Below are positions 31,470-40,227 of a DNA stretch of 64,000 bases, one piece after another. The notes under the pieces were generated by a model that searched no databases, was not told the DNA's origin, and saw only the letters and a program-made list of their open reading frames with translations. Within the stretch, counting starts at the first letter, position 1, and each line of letters opens with the position of its first letter. Source of the DNA: Anaerolineales bacterium (GTDB lineage Bacteria > Chloroflexota > Anaerolineae > Anaerolineales > Villigracilaceae); NCBI GenBank assembly GCA_015075275.1, contig JABTUU010000002.1, positions 1,226,841 through 1,290,840 on the forward strand, in the 5' to 3' direction. A program made the translations under genes and the position numbers.

Positions 31470-33011
31470 ATGACTGAAATAAAACAAGGCGATATCGTTC
31501 TGCAAGCGCGCGGAATCACGAAACGTTATCCGGGTCTAGTGGCGAACGATCATATTGATTTTGAAATTCGCGCCGGCGAAATTCACGCCATTCTCGGCGA
31601 AAACGGCGCGGGTAAGACCACGCTGATGAGCATCCTCTTTGGGTTGACTCATCCCGACGAAGGCGAGATTTATGTCTTCGGAAAAAAGGTCAACTTCCGC
31701 TCGCCGTTGGACGCCATTGATCTGGGCATCGGCATGGTGCACCAAGCCCGTAAACTGATTTCCGCGCATACGGTTTTGGAAAATATCCTGCTGGGGCATC
31801 CCCACGCAGGCGCGATCTTGGATATGAAAAAAACGGCGGAGGAAGTTAAACAACTCTGCGACGCGTACGGTTATAAAATAGATTTGAACGCCAAAGTTTG
31901 GCATCTTTCCGAAGGTGAAAAACAAATGGTGGAGATCCTTAAAGCCTTGTATCGCGGCGCGAAGATCCTCATCATGGACGAGCCGACTTCCGCGTTAGCG
32001 CCGCCTGAAACAGAGAAACTGCTGGAAACCATCCAGTTGATGACGAAGAATGAACTGGCGATCGTCCCCTTTATCACGCATAAACTTCCGATCGTGCTGT
32101 CGGTCAGCCAGCGCGTTACAGTGCTGCGACGCGGAAAGATTGTCGCCCGCCTTAACACTGCCGAAGCCACGGAACAAAGCCTTGCGATGGAAATGATCGG
32201 CAGGGAGGTCTTGTTCAATCTCAAACGCCCCGACGTAAAGATTGGCAAGCCGATTTTACAAGTTGAAAATATCTCAGTACACGACGATAAAGATTATTGG
32301 GCAGCGCGCAATATTTCTTTTGAAGTGCGCGAAGGCGAAATCTTCGGCATTGCCGGCGTCTCTGGCAACGGACAGCAACCGCTGGCGGAAGCGTTGGCGG
32401 GGTTGCGAAAAGCCTCCGCTGGGCGTGTGCTTTTTGAAAATAAAGACATCACGCGTCTTTCCAGTTTGGAGCGTTGGAAAAAAGGCATTGGCTACATCCC
32501 TTCGGAGCAACGCGCCGTCGGCTCGATTGGTGATTTTTCGCTGGTGGAAAACTTGCTGATGAGTTATTACTACGACGATCAATTCGTCAAGTGGGGCTTA
32601 ATTGACGCGAAGAAGATTCGTCAACTAACTCAAGAATTGATCGAAGAATACAACGTGGCGACTCCCAACCCCGACGTGAAAGCGCGCAATTTATCCGGTG
32701 GCAACTTACAAAAGATGATTCTGGCGCGCGTCTTTTCGCGCAAACCGCGTTTAATCATCGCCAACTTGCCGACTCAAGGCTTGGACGTGGGCGCGATGGA
32801 ATTCGTTCAAAATAAATTGCTGGAAGAGAAAAAAGCCGGCGCGGGCATTTTGCTCATCTCTGAAGATTTGGATGAGATTATGGCGTTGAGCGATCGCATC
32901 GCCCCTATGTACGAAGGCGAATTTATGGACATTCTGCCGGGCGGCTCGGCGCAACGGGAAACGGTCGGCGCATTAATGGCAGGGCACAAACAAAAGGCGG
33001 TGCAGGCATGA
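31470..33011 (+). CDS. Sugar/nucleoside-type ABC transporter ATPase (two ABC domains)
   Basis: This 513-residue double-ABC protein is of the RbsA/YufO type. Domain 1 has Walker A 'GENGAGKT' (43-50), signature 'LSEGEKQMVEI' and Walker B 'ILIMDEPTSAL'. Domain 2 has the family-typical degenerate loop 'GVSGNGQQ' in place of a Lys-containing Walker A, with 'LSGGNLQKM' and 'LIIANLPTQGLDVGA'. Such proteins drive BMP-dependent nucleoside importers together with two permeases, which follow directly; the stop overlaps the next start by 4 bp. Confidence 0.92.
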   Translation: MTEIKQGDIVLQARGITKRYPGLVANDHIDFEIRAGEIHAILGENGAGKTTLMSILFGLTHPDEGEIYVFGKKVNFRSPLDAIDLGIGMVHQARKLISAHTVLENILLGHPHAGAILDMKKTAEEVKQLCDAYGYKIDLNAKVWHLSEGEKQMVEILKALYRGAKILIMDEPTSALAPPETEKLLETIQLMTKNELAIVPFITHKLPIVLSVSQRVTVLRRGKIVARLNTAEATEQSLAMEMIGREVLFNLKRPDVKIGKPILQVENISVHDDKDYWAARNISFEVREGEIFGIAGVSGNGQQPLAEALAGLRKASAGRVLFENKDITRLSSLERWKKGIGYIPSEQRAVGSIGDFSLVENLLMSYYYDDQFVKWGLIDAKKIRQLTQELIEEYNVATPNPDVKARNLSGGNLQKMILARVFSRKPRLIIANLPTQGLDVGAMEFVQNKLLEEKKAGAGILLISEDLDEIMALSDRIAPMYEGEFMDILPGGSAQRETVGALMAGHKQKAVQA

Positions 33012-34111
33012 AACTTGCGGGCTATACACTGAAACTCGAAAAGAAAGCAAGTTTTAGCGGCTTAGAAGCGATTCTGATTTCCGTCGTTGCGATTGCATTC
33101 GCTTTATTTCTAGTCGGCTTTATCTTTTTGCAAGCGGGCGTAAACCCCGCCGAAGGATATAAAGCGATTTTTACTTACGCGTTCGCTAATTCGTTCGGCG
33201 TTCCCTTAACGATTAATCGCGCGGTATTCATCTTATTAAGTTCCTTTGCGTTTATCGTTCCCATCCGCGCCGGGTTATGGAATATCGGTATGGCGGGACA
33301 GTTGTACTTCGGCGCGTTGAGCGCTTTCGGCGTGGCATACGCTCTCGGCGCGCGCGTCAGCGGAGCGGTTCTTTCGCCTTGGGTCGTCATCCCATTGATG
33401 ATCGTCGGCGCAATCGTTGGCGGCGGGCTGATCGGCGCGATTCCCGGCGTTTTGAAGGGACGCTTCAACACGAACGAAATCGTCGTCACTATGATGCTGA
33501 ATTTCATCGGTTATTGGGTGGTGGCGCACATGATCAAAGAGGGCGGACCTTTCATGGGATCGGGCGGCGAAGGCGAAGGCTATAAACTGCCCGCGTCCAT
33601 TCAAGCGCCTGTCGTTTCCGGCGTTTCGGTTCTGACGTTGGCGATCGCGCTCATTTTGGCAGTTCTTTTATATGTGCTATTCACGCGCACGCGATTTGGC
33701 TATCAGATTCGAGCCTTTGGACACAGCCCAGCCGCGTCGCGTTATGCCGGCATTAGCCCGTTCAAAATCGCGTTTCTGACCTTCGTCATCGGCGGCGCGT
33801 TGGCTGGTTTGGCGGGCTATCATTATTTTGGAACGGTGCCAAACCTCAATCAAATTCCAAAAAACTACGGCGACTTTGGCGATATGGCTTTTTACGGAAT
33901 CATCTGTGGATTAATTTCGCAGGGCAATCCGTTGGCGGCGATTCCGCTGGCGCTGCTTTTTGGCGGGCTGACCAGCGGCGGACGCTATGTGCAAGGCAAA
34001 CTCCATTTAAGTTACGGCATTGATTATGCTTTGCTCGGCGTGTTGATGATCGTTCTCGTCGCTTTTCAATTTTTCTTCCGTTACCGCTTTGTTTTGAAAA
34101 AGGAGTCTTAG
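33008..34111 (+). CDS. ABC transporter permease 1 (BPD_transp_2, YufP-like)
   Basis: This 367-residue polytopic protein has about nine hydrophobic helices and an N-terminal cytoplasmic tail. 'GLWNIGMAGQLYFGALSAFG' and 'NEIVVTMMLNFIGYW' are the typical loops of the branched-chain/nucleoside permease family. It overlaps the ATPase gene (ATGA) and ends two bases before permease 2. It forms the membrane channel of the BMP-dependent importer. Confidence 0.9.
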   Translation: MKLAGYTLKLEKKASFSGLEAILISVVAIAFALFLVGFIFLQAGVNPAEGYKAIFTYAFANSFGVPLTINRAVFILLSSFAFIVPIRAGLWNIGMAGQLYFGALSAFGVAYALGARVSGAVLSPWVVIPLMIVGAIVGGGLIGAIPGVLKGRFNTNEIVVTMMLNFIGYWVVAHMIKEGGPFMGSGGEGEGYKLPASIQAPVVSGVSVLTLAIALILAVLLYVLFTRTRFGYQIRAFGHSPAASRYAGISPFKIAFLTFVIGGALAGLAGYHYFGTVPNLNQIPKNYGDFGDMAFYGIICGLISQGNPLAAIPLALLFGGLTSGGRYVQGKLHLSYGIDYALLGVLMIVLVAFQFFFRYRFVLKKES

Positions 34112-34112
34112 C

Positions 34113-34988
34113 ATGTGGGAGTTTTGGATTAGAAGCCTCAACGCTTCGACAATTTTTGCCATCGCTGGGCTGGGCGAAGTGGTCGGTCAGCGCGCGGGCG
34201 TGATGAACGTCGGCGTGGAAGGCGCGATGCTCTTCGGCGCGACCATCGGTTTTATCGTCGCCAAAACGACGGGAAGTTATCTGCTCGGCTTTTTAGCGGG
34301 CATCGCCATCGGCGCGTTAATCGGACTTTTGCACGCCTTCTTCACCATCACCTTGCACGGCGATCAAGTCGTCAACGGCATGGGCATTTGGATTCTCGGC
34401 TTTGGCTTGACGACGTACATCGGTTCGCCGTATGCGGGACCGTTGGGCATGGGGCGCATTCCCACCATCGGCGGTCTTTCTCCGTTCTTCTTTGCCGCGT
34501 TGGTTTTGACCTTCGTCATCTGGTTCGTCCTTTTCAAAACGCATTGGGGCTTGAAGATTCGCTCCGTTGGCGAAAACCCCACAGTGGCGGAAGTGTCGGG
34601 CATTAACGTCGTTCGCACGCGCTATTGGAGCGTCATCTTCAGCGGCGCGATGATGGGGCTCGCCGGCGCGGTGTACGCGTTGGATTACAACCCCGTCTGG
34701 AGTTATAACCTGCTCATGGGCTGGGGCTTCATCGCTTTGGCGTTGGTCTTCTTCTCGATGTGGAATCCCTACATCCTGTTGAGCGGCGCGGTCTTGTTCG
34801 GCGCGTTGTGGCAAGTTTCGCTTAACCCCGAATCGTTTCTGCCGAACATCTTCTCGCGTTATATCTGGCGCACCTTCCCCTTCGTCATCACCATCATTAT
34901 CTTAGTGATCATGTCCACGCATTGGTTTAGTTCGCGCTGGGGCGCAGCCAAACCCGAAGCGCTGGGCTTGCCTTACGAAAAAGATTAA
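34113..34988 (+). CDS. ABC transporter permease 2 (BPD_transp_2, YufQ-like)
   Basis: This 291-residue polytopic partner has about eight helices. 'GLGEVVGQRAGVMNVGVEGAMLFGA' at 20-44 and 'LHGDQVVNGMGIWILGFGLT' are family loops. Together with the preceding permease it forms the heterodimeric channel. RBS AAAGGAG lies inside the end of permease 1, so the two are translationally linked. Confidence 0.9.
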   Translation: MWEFWIRSLNASTIFAIAGLGEVVGQRAGVMNVGVEGAMLFGATIGFIVAKTTGSYLLGFLAGIAIGALIGLLHAFFTITLHGDQVVNGMGIWILGFGLTTYIGSPYAGPLGMGRIPTIGGLSPFFFAALVLTFVIWFVLFKTHWGLKIRSVGENPTVAEVSGINVVRTRYWSVIFSGAMMGLAGAVYALDYNPVWSYNLLMGWGFIALALVFFSMWNPYILLSGAVLFGALWQVSLNPESFLPNIFSRYIWRTFPFVITIIILVIMSTHWFSSRWGAAKPEALGLPYEKD

Positions 34989-35018
34989 GCGCATATTTTA
35001 GTTACAAAGGATTTAGTT

Positions 35019-35900
35019 ATGAAATTTATAGACCTCACCATTCCGCTAGGAGTCGGCACGCCGCCCTGGCCCACGTACGAACCTCTGCAAGTGAAGTACT
35101 TCAAACGTCTCGCTCCCAATGGCGCGAACGGACAATTGGTCTCGCACTCCAATCATCTCGGCACGCATCTCGACGGCGAGATTCACTTCCACACGCCCGG
35201 CAAGGACATCGCTTCGCTCGATATGGACTTTCTGATTCACGACGCCGCCATTGTGGATTTGAGCGACGTATGCGGCGACTACGACATCTACGACAGCAAG
35301 ATGATCGAGGAGCGCGTCGAAGTGCGCGAAGGGGACATCCTCATCATCCACACCGGCTATCACCACTTCGGCTGGGACTCGCCCTTCGCGGATGAAATCC
35401 GCTATATGGTCAAACACCCCGGTCCCGACCGCGAATTTGCGGAATGGGCGAAAGCCAAAAAATTGCGCTGGATCGGCGTGGACTGCGGCAGCGCCGATCA
35501 TCCTATGAATACCATCATCCGCGACTGGATGCCGCGCCAAACCCGTCAAGCGGAGAAGGTCTTCCAAAAGAAATTCGGCAAATCCATCGCGGAAGTGTTC
35601 GACGATGGCAAATATCAACTCATGCATTTGGAAATGTTCCCCTTCGGCATTATCCACGCCGAATGTTTGGGCGGCGATATTGACCTGCTGCTCAACCGCC
35701 GCGCAACCGTCGGTTTCTTCCCGTGGCGTTTTGTGGACGGCGAAGCCAGCATTGGACGCTGCGTCGCCATTGTGGATGACGCCGAATACGAAACGTTGAT
35801 GGCGCAGAAGGCGAAACTCGCGCACACTAAATTCGGCGACGCCTATGACGCGACGCACGTTGAACGCCTCAACCGACTCAGCCAAGCCAACCTCGCTTAA
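35019..35900 (+). CDS. Cyclase-family (kynurenine formamidase-like) metal-dependent hydrolase
   Basis: This 293-residue single-domain member of the same family as the fused gene at 23219 has an intact metal site (H46, H50, D52, H56 in 'HLGTHLDGEIHF') and the later 'KHPGPDREF' and 'GVDCGSADHPMNT' blocks. It is more similar to the second half of the tandem protein than to formamidases in general, so the operon carries three copies of one fold, two with complete sites. It probably opens an amide, lactam or imide ring of the imported compound or of an intermediate. Confidence 0.88.
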   Translation: MKFIDLTIPLGVGTPPWPTYEPLQVKYFKRLAPNGANGQLVSHSNHLGTHLDGEIHFHTPGKDIASLDMDFLIHDAAIVDLSDVCGDYDIYDSKMIEERVEVREGDILIIHTGYHHFGWDSPFADEIRYMVKHPGPDREFAEWAKAKKLRWIGVDCGSADHPMNTIIRDWMPRQTRQAEKVFQKKFGKSIAEVFDDGKYQLMHLEMFPFGIIHAECLGGDIDLLLNRRATVGFFPWRFVDGEASIGRCVAIVDDAEYETLMAQKAKLAHTKFGDAYDATHVERLNRLSQANLA

Positions 35901-35906
35901 GGTCGT

Positions 35907-36086
35907 ATGCGTCCAGTTGCTGTTATCGGCGCGGGGATGATTCCCTTTGGCAAAAGAATAGACGACAGCCTGATGGATATGCTCGCCCGCGTCATTGAGG
36001 TGCGGGCGAGCAAGAATATCGTCACGAATAAAAACTTTTCCATGGTTGCCTCTACAATCAGTTTAACTCTAAAGGCAAGGTTTTAA
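35907..36086 (+). pseudogene. Truncated thiolase-like N-terminus at the end of the operon
   Basis: Starting 7 bases after the cyclase gene, 59 codons begin 'MRPVAVIGAGMIPFGKRIDD', the characteristic opening of the thiolase/lipid-transfer-protein family. After about residue 28 the frame runs into a hairpin and unrelated sequence and stops. A full gene would be ~390 codons. The operon probably once continued with a CoA-thiolase step, later deleted. Expression of the 59-residue remnant is doubtful. Confidence 0.5.
35980..36012 (+). terminator. Hairpin at the end of the catabolic operon
   Basis: TGCTCGCCCGC (35980-35990) pairs with 36002-36012 around an 11-base loop, inside the thiolase remnant. 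It is A-rich downstream rather than U-rich, so termination strength is uncertain. Confidence 0.45.
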
Positions 36087-36110
36087 TTTTTCTATCGGGC
36101 GGCGAAAATT

Positions 36111-37664
36111 TTAAGATGACCCCATCATCAACTTCGGACGATACTGTAGCGCCTCCGCCAGATGCGCGGATTGAATCTCCTCGCTCCCTGCCAAGTCCGC
36201 GATTGTTCTTGCTAATTTCAAAATACGATGATACGCCCGCGCTGACAGATTCATCTGACTCATCGCCGCGCGCATCAGGCTCTGACCTTCGTCCTGCAAC
36301 TTGCAAAACTGACGTATCTCCCCGACACGCATATCGGCGTTGCAGACAATATCGGTTGAACGGGAGTTGGTAGATTGGGAATTGGTAAATCGGGCGAGTT
36401 GAATATTTCGCGCCGCTTGAACGCGTTGACGGATCGAGGCGGAGGATTCGCCGAGACGATCTCCGCTCAACTTTTCATAATCCACGCGCGGGACTTCGAT
36501 GTGGATGTCAATTCTATCGAGCATGGGACCCGAAATCCGTTTTTGATATTTCGTCACGACAGCGGGAGCGCAGGTGCAGGCTTTTTGCGAGTCGCCGTAG
36601 TAGCCGCACGGACATGGATTCATCGCCGCAATGAGTTGAAAGTTTGCCGAAAAAGTGAGCGATCCTTTGGCGCGGCTGATGGTGACCACTTTATCTTCCA
36701 TCGGCTGGCGCATCACTTCGAGGACGCGGCTTCCGAATTCGGGGAACTCGTCTAAAAACAAAACGCCCCTGTGAGCGAGCGAAATTTCTCCGGGCTTGGG
36801 AATATTCCCGCCGCCGACAAGGCCTGCATGGGAAATAGTATGATGCGGCGAACGAAACGGACGATGTTTGATGAGCGGTGTTCCCGGCGGCAATTGGTCT
36901 GCCACTGAAAAGATTCTTGTCACATCCAATGATTCTTCGATGGACATTTCAGGCAGAATGCCGGGTATGGCTCGCGCCAGCAACGTCTTTCCCGCTCCCG
37001 GCGAACCGACCATCAATACATTATGCCCGCCCGCCGCGGCGACTTCGAGCGCGCGCTTTACGTGTTCTTGTCCTTTTATTTCGGCGAAGTCTGTGGGTGT
37101 GAACAACGGCTCGAGCGCGTCATCCGCTGAGGGTTGATAAGGCTGAAGTAAACTGCGACCAGATAGATGGTTGTAAAGATCCGCAAGCGTCCGCACGGGA
37201 TAAATTTCGAGGTCGGGGATCAAAGCCGCTTCGGGCGCATCCGCCTCAGGCACGAACATCCGCTTGTATCCGTTGGCGCGGGCGGTTGCCGCCATCGGTA
37301 AAATTCCGCGCGTGTGCCGCACGACTCCATCGAGCGAAAGTTCGCCGACGACGAGCGTGTCGTCAACAACGTCGTGCGGAAGATGCCCCGAAAGAATGAT
37401 CACGCCGAGCGCGATGGGCAGATCGTACGCGGGACCCTCTTTGCGAATGGAGGCGGGCGATAAATTGACGACGATGCGATGACGTGGAAAATGTAGTCCC
37501 GCGTTTTTCACGGCGGTCTGCACGCGCTCGCGGCTTTCTTGCACGGCGGCGTCGGGCAAGCCCACGATGATGACCGCGGGCAAGCCGTTGGAATAATCCA
37601 CTTCCACTTCGACGATGACGCCTTCGAGTCCGATGACGGCGCAGGAAAATACGCGGGCAAGCAT
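36111..37664 (-). CDS. comM: ComM/YifB-like Mg-chelatase-type AAA+ ATPase
   Basis: This 517-residue protein has the family architecture: an N-terminal Lon-protease-like domain ('VEVEVDYSNGLPAVIIVGLPDAAV'), an AAA+ core with Walker A 'GSPGAGKT', Walker B 'VLFLDEFPEF' and a 'MNPCPCGYYGD' zinc-type loop, and a C-terminal Mg-chelatase domain. ComM is a hexameric helicase that promotes branch migration during natural transformation. A Ser/Thr/Asn-rich insert ('TNSQSTNSRSTD') sits before the C-terminal domain. It is convergent to the catabolic operon. A DprA-like remnant elsewhere in the window hints at past competence functions. Confidence 0.92.
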   Translation of the reverse strand: MLARVFSCAVIGLEGVIVEVEVDYSNGLPAVIIVGLPDAAVQESRERVQTAVKNAGLHFPRHRIVVNLSPASIRKEGPAYDLPIALGVIILSGHLPHDVVDDTLVVGELSLDGVVRHTRGILPMAATARANGYKRMFVPEADAPEAALIPDLEIYPVRTLADLYNHLSGRSLLQPYQPSADDALEPLFTPTDFAEIKGQEHVKRALEVAAAGGHNVLMVGSPGAGKTLLARAIPGILPEMSIEESLDVTRIFSVADQLPPGTPLIKHRPFRSPHHTISHAGLVGGGNIPKPGEISLAHRGVLFLDEFPEFGSRVLEVMRQPMEDKVVTISRAKGSLTFSANFQLIAAMNPCPCGYYGDSQKACTCAPAVVTKYQKRISGPMLDRIDIHIEVPRVDYEKLSGDRLGESSASIRQRVQAARNIQLARFTNSQSTNSRSTDIVCNADMRVGEIRQFCKLQDEGQSLMRAAMSQMNLSARAYHRILKLARTIADLAGSEEIQSAHLAEALQYRPKLMMGSS

Positions 37665-37794
37665 TTCAAGAGTTTATCACAAGGGATGGAAAATCAAGAA
37701 CGTGAAGCCACAGAATTTTTTCTCAATGATCTCAGCGATCTCTCCCAACGAACATCGGGACGGTGTGTGGCTAAGAATGATTTCGCTCACCGTA

Positions 37795-39093
37795 TCACAA
37801 CGCAAACAGGAATATCAAATCGTTGACGTTCGTGCCTGTTGGATGGGTGCGGATCAAATCACCGAGCGACTCGAAAAACGGAAACGCGTCATTTCTCGAC
37901 AGGCTGTCTGCCTCGCTCAACCCCAGCCGATTCGCCCTTTCAGCCGATTCGCCTGTAACCACCGCGCCCGCCGCGTCGGTGGGACCGTCGTCGCCATCGG
38001 TGGCAAGCGCGATCAACATCACATTTTCTAATCCGCGCAATTCATTCACTACGGCTAATGCAAGTTCTTGGTTTCGTCCACCTTTGCCATTGCCTTTGAT
38101 CGTAACTGTTGTTTCTCCTCCTGCGATCAAACAAAATGGACGCGGGCGTTTTGAAATTTCATCGCGCAGTTTTTTTGCCAGCATTACGCCAACGTCACGC
38201 GCTTCGCCTTGCAGTTCGTTCGTCAAGATTTCAGAATCAAACCCTTCGCGCTGAGCCTGCTCCAACGCGGCAACCGCCGCAAGTTTGTTGTCGCCAATAA
38301 TGATGTTTTGCACGCGGGAGAAGATGGGATCATTGGGTTTGAGAGTCTCTACAAGAGAATTGGAGAATTGGAGAATTGTTGGTTGGTTGAATGAAAACTT
38401 TTCAAAAGTGAGGCGAGTGTCTTCCATTGTTGTCGGGTCAGGCGCGGTGGGACCAGAGGCGATGGCTTCCAATGAGTTGCCGATCACGTCGGAGAGAATC
38501 AGGCTGACGATTTTCGCTTTCGTCGCGCGCGCCAACCCTCCGCCTTTGACTCGGTCCAAGTGGCGGCGGATGGTGTTGATCTCGTTGACGGTCGCGCCAG
38601 AGGCTAACAACGATGCGGTAAGCGTTTGTAACTCGTCGAGCGGGATCAACGGCGCGGTCATCAATGCCGAGCCTCCGCCTGAGATCAAGCAGACGAGCGT
38701 ATCTTCTTCTTTTAATGAGGAGACAAATTCAAGCGCGCGTTCACCCGCGTGGACGGAGCGCGCGTCGGGGATGGGATGTCCGCTGAGGAGGAGCGGAAAT
38801 GACATCGTGTTCGCGCTGAGCGGAGGATGATCGTCCGCAGACGAAGCGGATGAAGTGTGCTTGCTAATGGCGAGCGCACCCGAAAGCGGATATGAATCCG
38901 CTAGGGCGGTCACCATAGAAATGGCGGCTTTTCCAACGGCGAGACCGTAGATGTCTCCGTCCAGCTTCGGCAAATATTTTTTCACCGCCTTGTATGGGTC
39001 AACCGCATTCAACACGGCGGAGAGGATTCGCAGAATGCGAGGATCGTTGAGGCTTTGCGTTACGAAACGATTCGCGCCCATGTCTGTTATCAT
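37795..39093 (-). CDS. Glycerate 2-kinase (MOFRL family)
   Basis: This 432-residue protein belongs to the DUF4147/MOFRL glycerate kinase family (GckA/TtuD). Visible blocks are 'GLAVGKAAISM', 'SGGGSALMTAPLIPLDELQ', 'INTIRRHLDRVKGGGLA', 'LSDVIGNSLEAIASGPTAPDPTT', 'GGETTVTIKGNGKGGRNQELAL' and 'ATDGDDGPTDAAGA'. It phosphorylates D-glycerate at O2. I place the start at 39093 (AGGGG eight bases upstream) rather than further upstream inside a repeat. It is divergent from a glyoxylate/hydroxypyruvate reductase, making a D-glycerate module. Confidence 0.9.
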   Translation of the reverse strand: MITDMGANRFVTQSLNDPRILRILSAVLNAVDPYKAVKKYLPKLDGDIYGLAVGKAAISMVTALADSYPLSGALAISKHTSSASSADDHPPLSANTMSFPLLLSGHPIPDARSVHAGERALEFVSSLKEEDTLVCLISGGGSALMTAPLIPLDELQTLTASLLASGATVNEINTIRRHLDRVKGGGLARATKAKIVSLILSDVIGNSLEAIASGPTAPDPTTMEDTRLTFEKFSFNQPTILQFSNSLVETLKPNDPIFSRVQNIIIGDNKLAAVAALEQAQREGFDSEILTNELQGEARDVGVMLAKKLRDEISKRPRPFCLIAGGETTVTIKGNGKGGRNQELALAVVNELRGLENVMLIALATDGDDGPTDAAGAVVTGESAERANRLGLSEADSLSRNDAFPFFESLGDLIRTHPTGTNVNDLIFLFAL

Positions 39094-39113
39094 ATCAGAA
39101 CCCCTTACGGTAA

Positions 39114-39204
39114 TGTCATGCTGAGTGAAACGAAGCATCTCTCCCCCCACTGGAGACTCATTGCGGCGGCGGAGATTCTTCGCCCTTCGGGCTCAGAATG
39201 ACAT
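39114..39204. repeat. Inverted pair of a dispersed intergenic repeat
   Basis: Copy one (39114-39142) begins TGTCATGCTGAGTGAAACGA and leads to GCATCTCT. Copy two (39172-39204) is the reverse orientation, ending in TCAGAATGACAT. A third copy is at 41860-41889. The pair sits between the divergent glycerate genes. Confidence 0.7.
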
Positions 39205-39215
39205 ATGGAGCATGT

Positions 39216-40187
39216 ATGTCAAAACCGAAAGTATTTGTAACGCGAAAGATCCCTGACAAGGGATTCGAGTTGGTCAAAGATTTTTGCGATGTAGACTTGT
39301 GGACTGGCGATCTGCCGCCGAGCCGCGATGAATTATTGCAGCACGCGCGCGGCGTGGAAGGCGTTTTATGTCTGCTCACGGATCTGTTCGACGGCGATAT
39401 GATGGATGCGATTGGACCTCAACTCAAAGTGATCAGTAATTTTGCGGTCGGCTGCGACAATATTGATGTGCTTGCGGCAACGGCGCGGGGCATCTCTGTA
39501 GGCAATACGCCCGATGTGCTGACCGACGTCACCGCCGATTTTGCGTTTGCGCTGATGATGAGCGCTGGACGACGTATTCCAGAGGCGGATTGTTATGCGC
39601 GCAGCGGAGCGTGGAAGACCTGGCAGCCGATGGCGTTGCTTGGTTTGGAAATGAAGGGCGCTACGCTTGGCTTGCTGGGTTTTGGGCGCGTAGGAAAAGC
39701 GATGGCGCGTCGCGCAGCGGGATTTGATATGCGCGTTATTTATTATGATCCACTGGAAACAAAATCGCCTTCCGATGCGCGCGCGACCCGGGTGGAGTTT
39801 GAGACTTTGCTTGAAGAATCGGATTTCCTATCGTTGCACACTCCGCTGACGGATGAAACGCGCCATGTGATCGCGGCGGATGCGCTCTCAAAAATGAAGC
39901 CGAACGCGGTGTTGGTAAATACGTCGCGCGGTCCGGTTGTGGACCTTGAGGCGCTATATCGCGCTCTTGAGGAGAAGCGCATCTTCGCCGCAGGTTTGGA
40001 TGTAACCGAGCCTGAGCCTTTGCCGCTCAACCATCCGCTATTTGCGCTCGATAATATTATCGTCACGCCGCATATTGCCAGTTCAAGCAAAGCGGCACGC
40101 GACAAAATGGCGTGGATCGCAGCAAAGAATTTGATCGCCGGATTGAAAGGCGAACGCTTGCCGAACTGTTTTAATCCGCGCCTTTGA
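39216..40187 (+). CDS. Glyoxylate/hydroxypyruvate reductase (D-2-hydroxyacid dehydrogenase)
   Basis: This 323-residue protein starts at ATG 39216 (GGAG seven bases upstream). The Rossmann loop 'GLLGFGRVGKAM' (152-163) and the catalytic triad Arg238 ('NTSRGPVVD'), Glu265 ('DVTEPEP') and His286 ('TPHIASSS') are all present. 'CDNIDV' near 80-85 is usual in GRHPR/GyaR enzymes that reduce glyoxylate to glycolate or hydroxypyruvate to D-glycerate. Next to glycerate 2-kinase it would feed D-glycerate to 2-phosphoglycerate. Glyoxylate could come from ureide breakdown, but that link is inference. Confidence 0.88.
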   Translation: MSKPKVFVTRKIPDKGFELVKDFCDVDLWTGDLPPSRDELLQHARGVEGVLCLLTDLFDGDMMDAIGPQLKVISNFAVGCDNIDVLAATARGISVGNTPDVLTDVTADFAFALMMSAGRRIPEADCYARSGAWKTWQPMALLGLEMKGATLGLLGFGRVGKAMARRAAGFDMRVIYYDPLETKSPSDARATRVEFETLLEESDFLSLHTPLTDETRHVIAADALSKMKPNAVLVNTSRGPVVDLEALYRALEEKRIFAAGLDVTEPEPLPLNHPLFALDNIIVTPHIASSSKAARDKMAWIAAKNLIAGLKGERLPNCFNPRL

Positions 40188-40227
40188 AGAACTGATCTCG
40201 CGATAAATCCCTCGACTATAATTTCTC

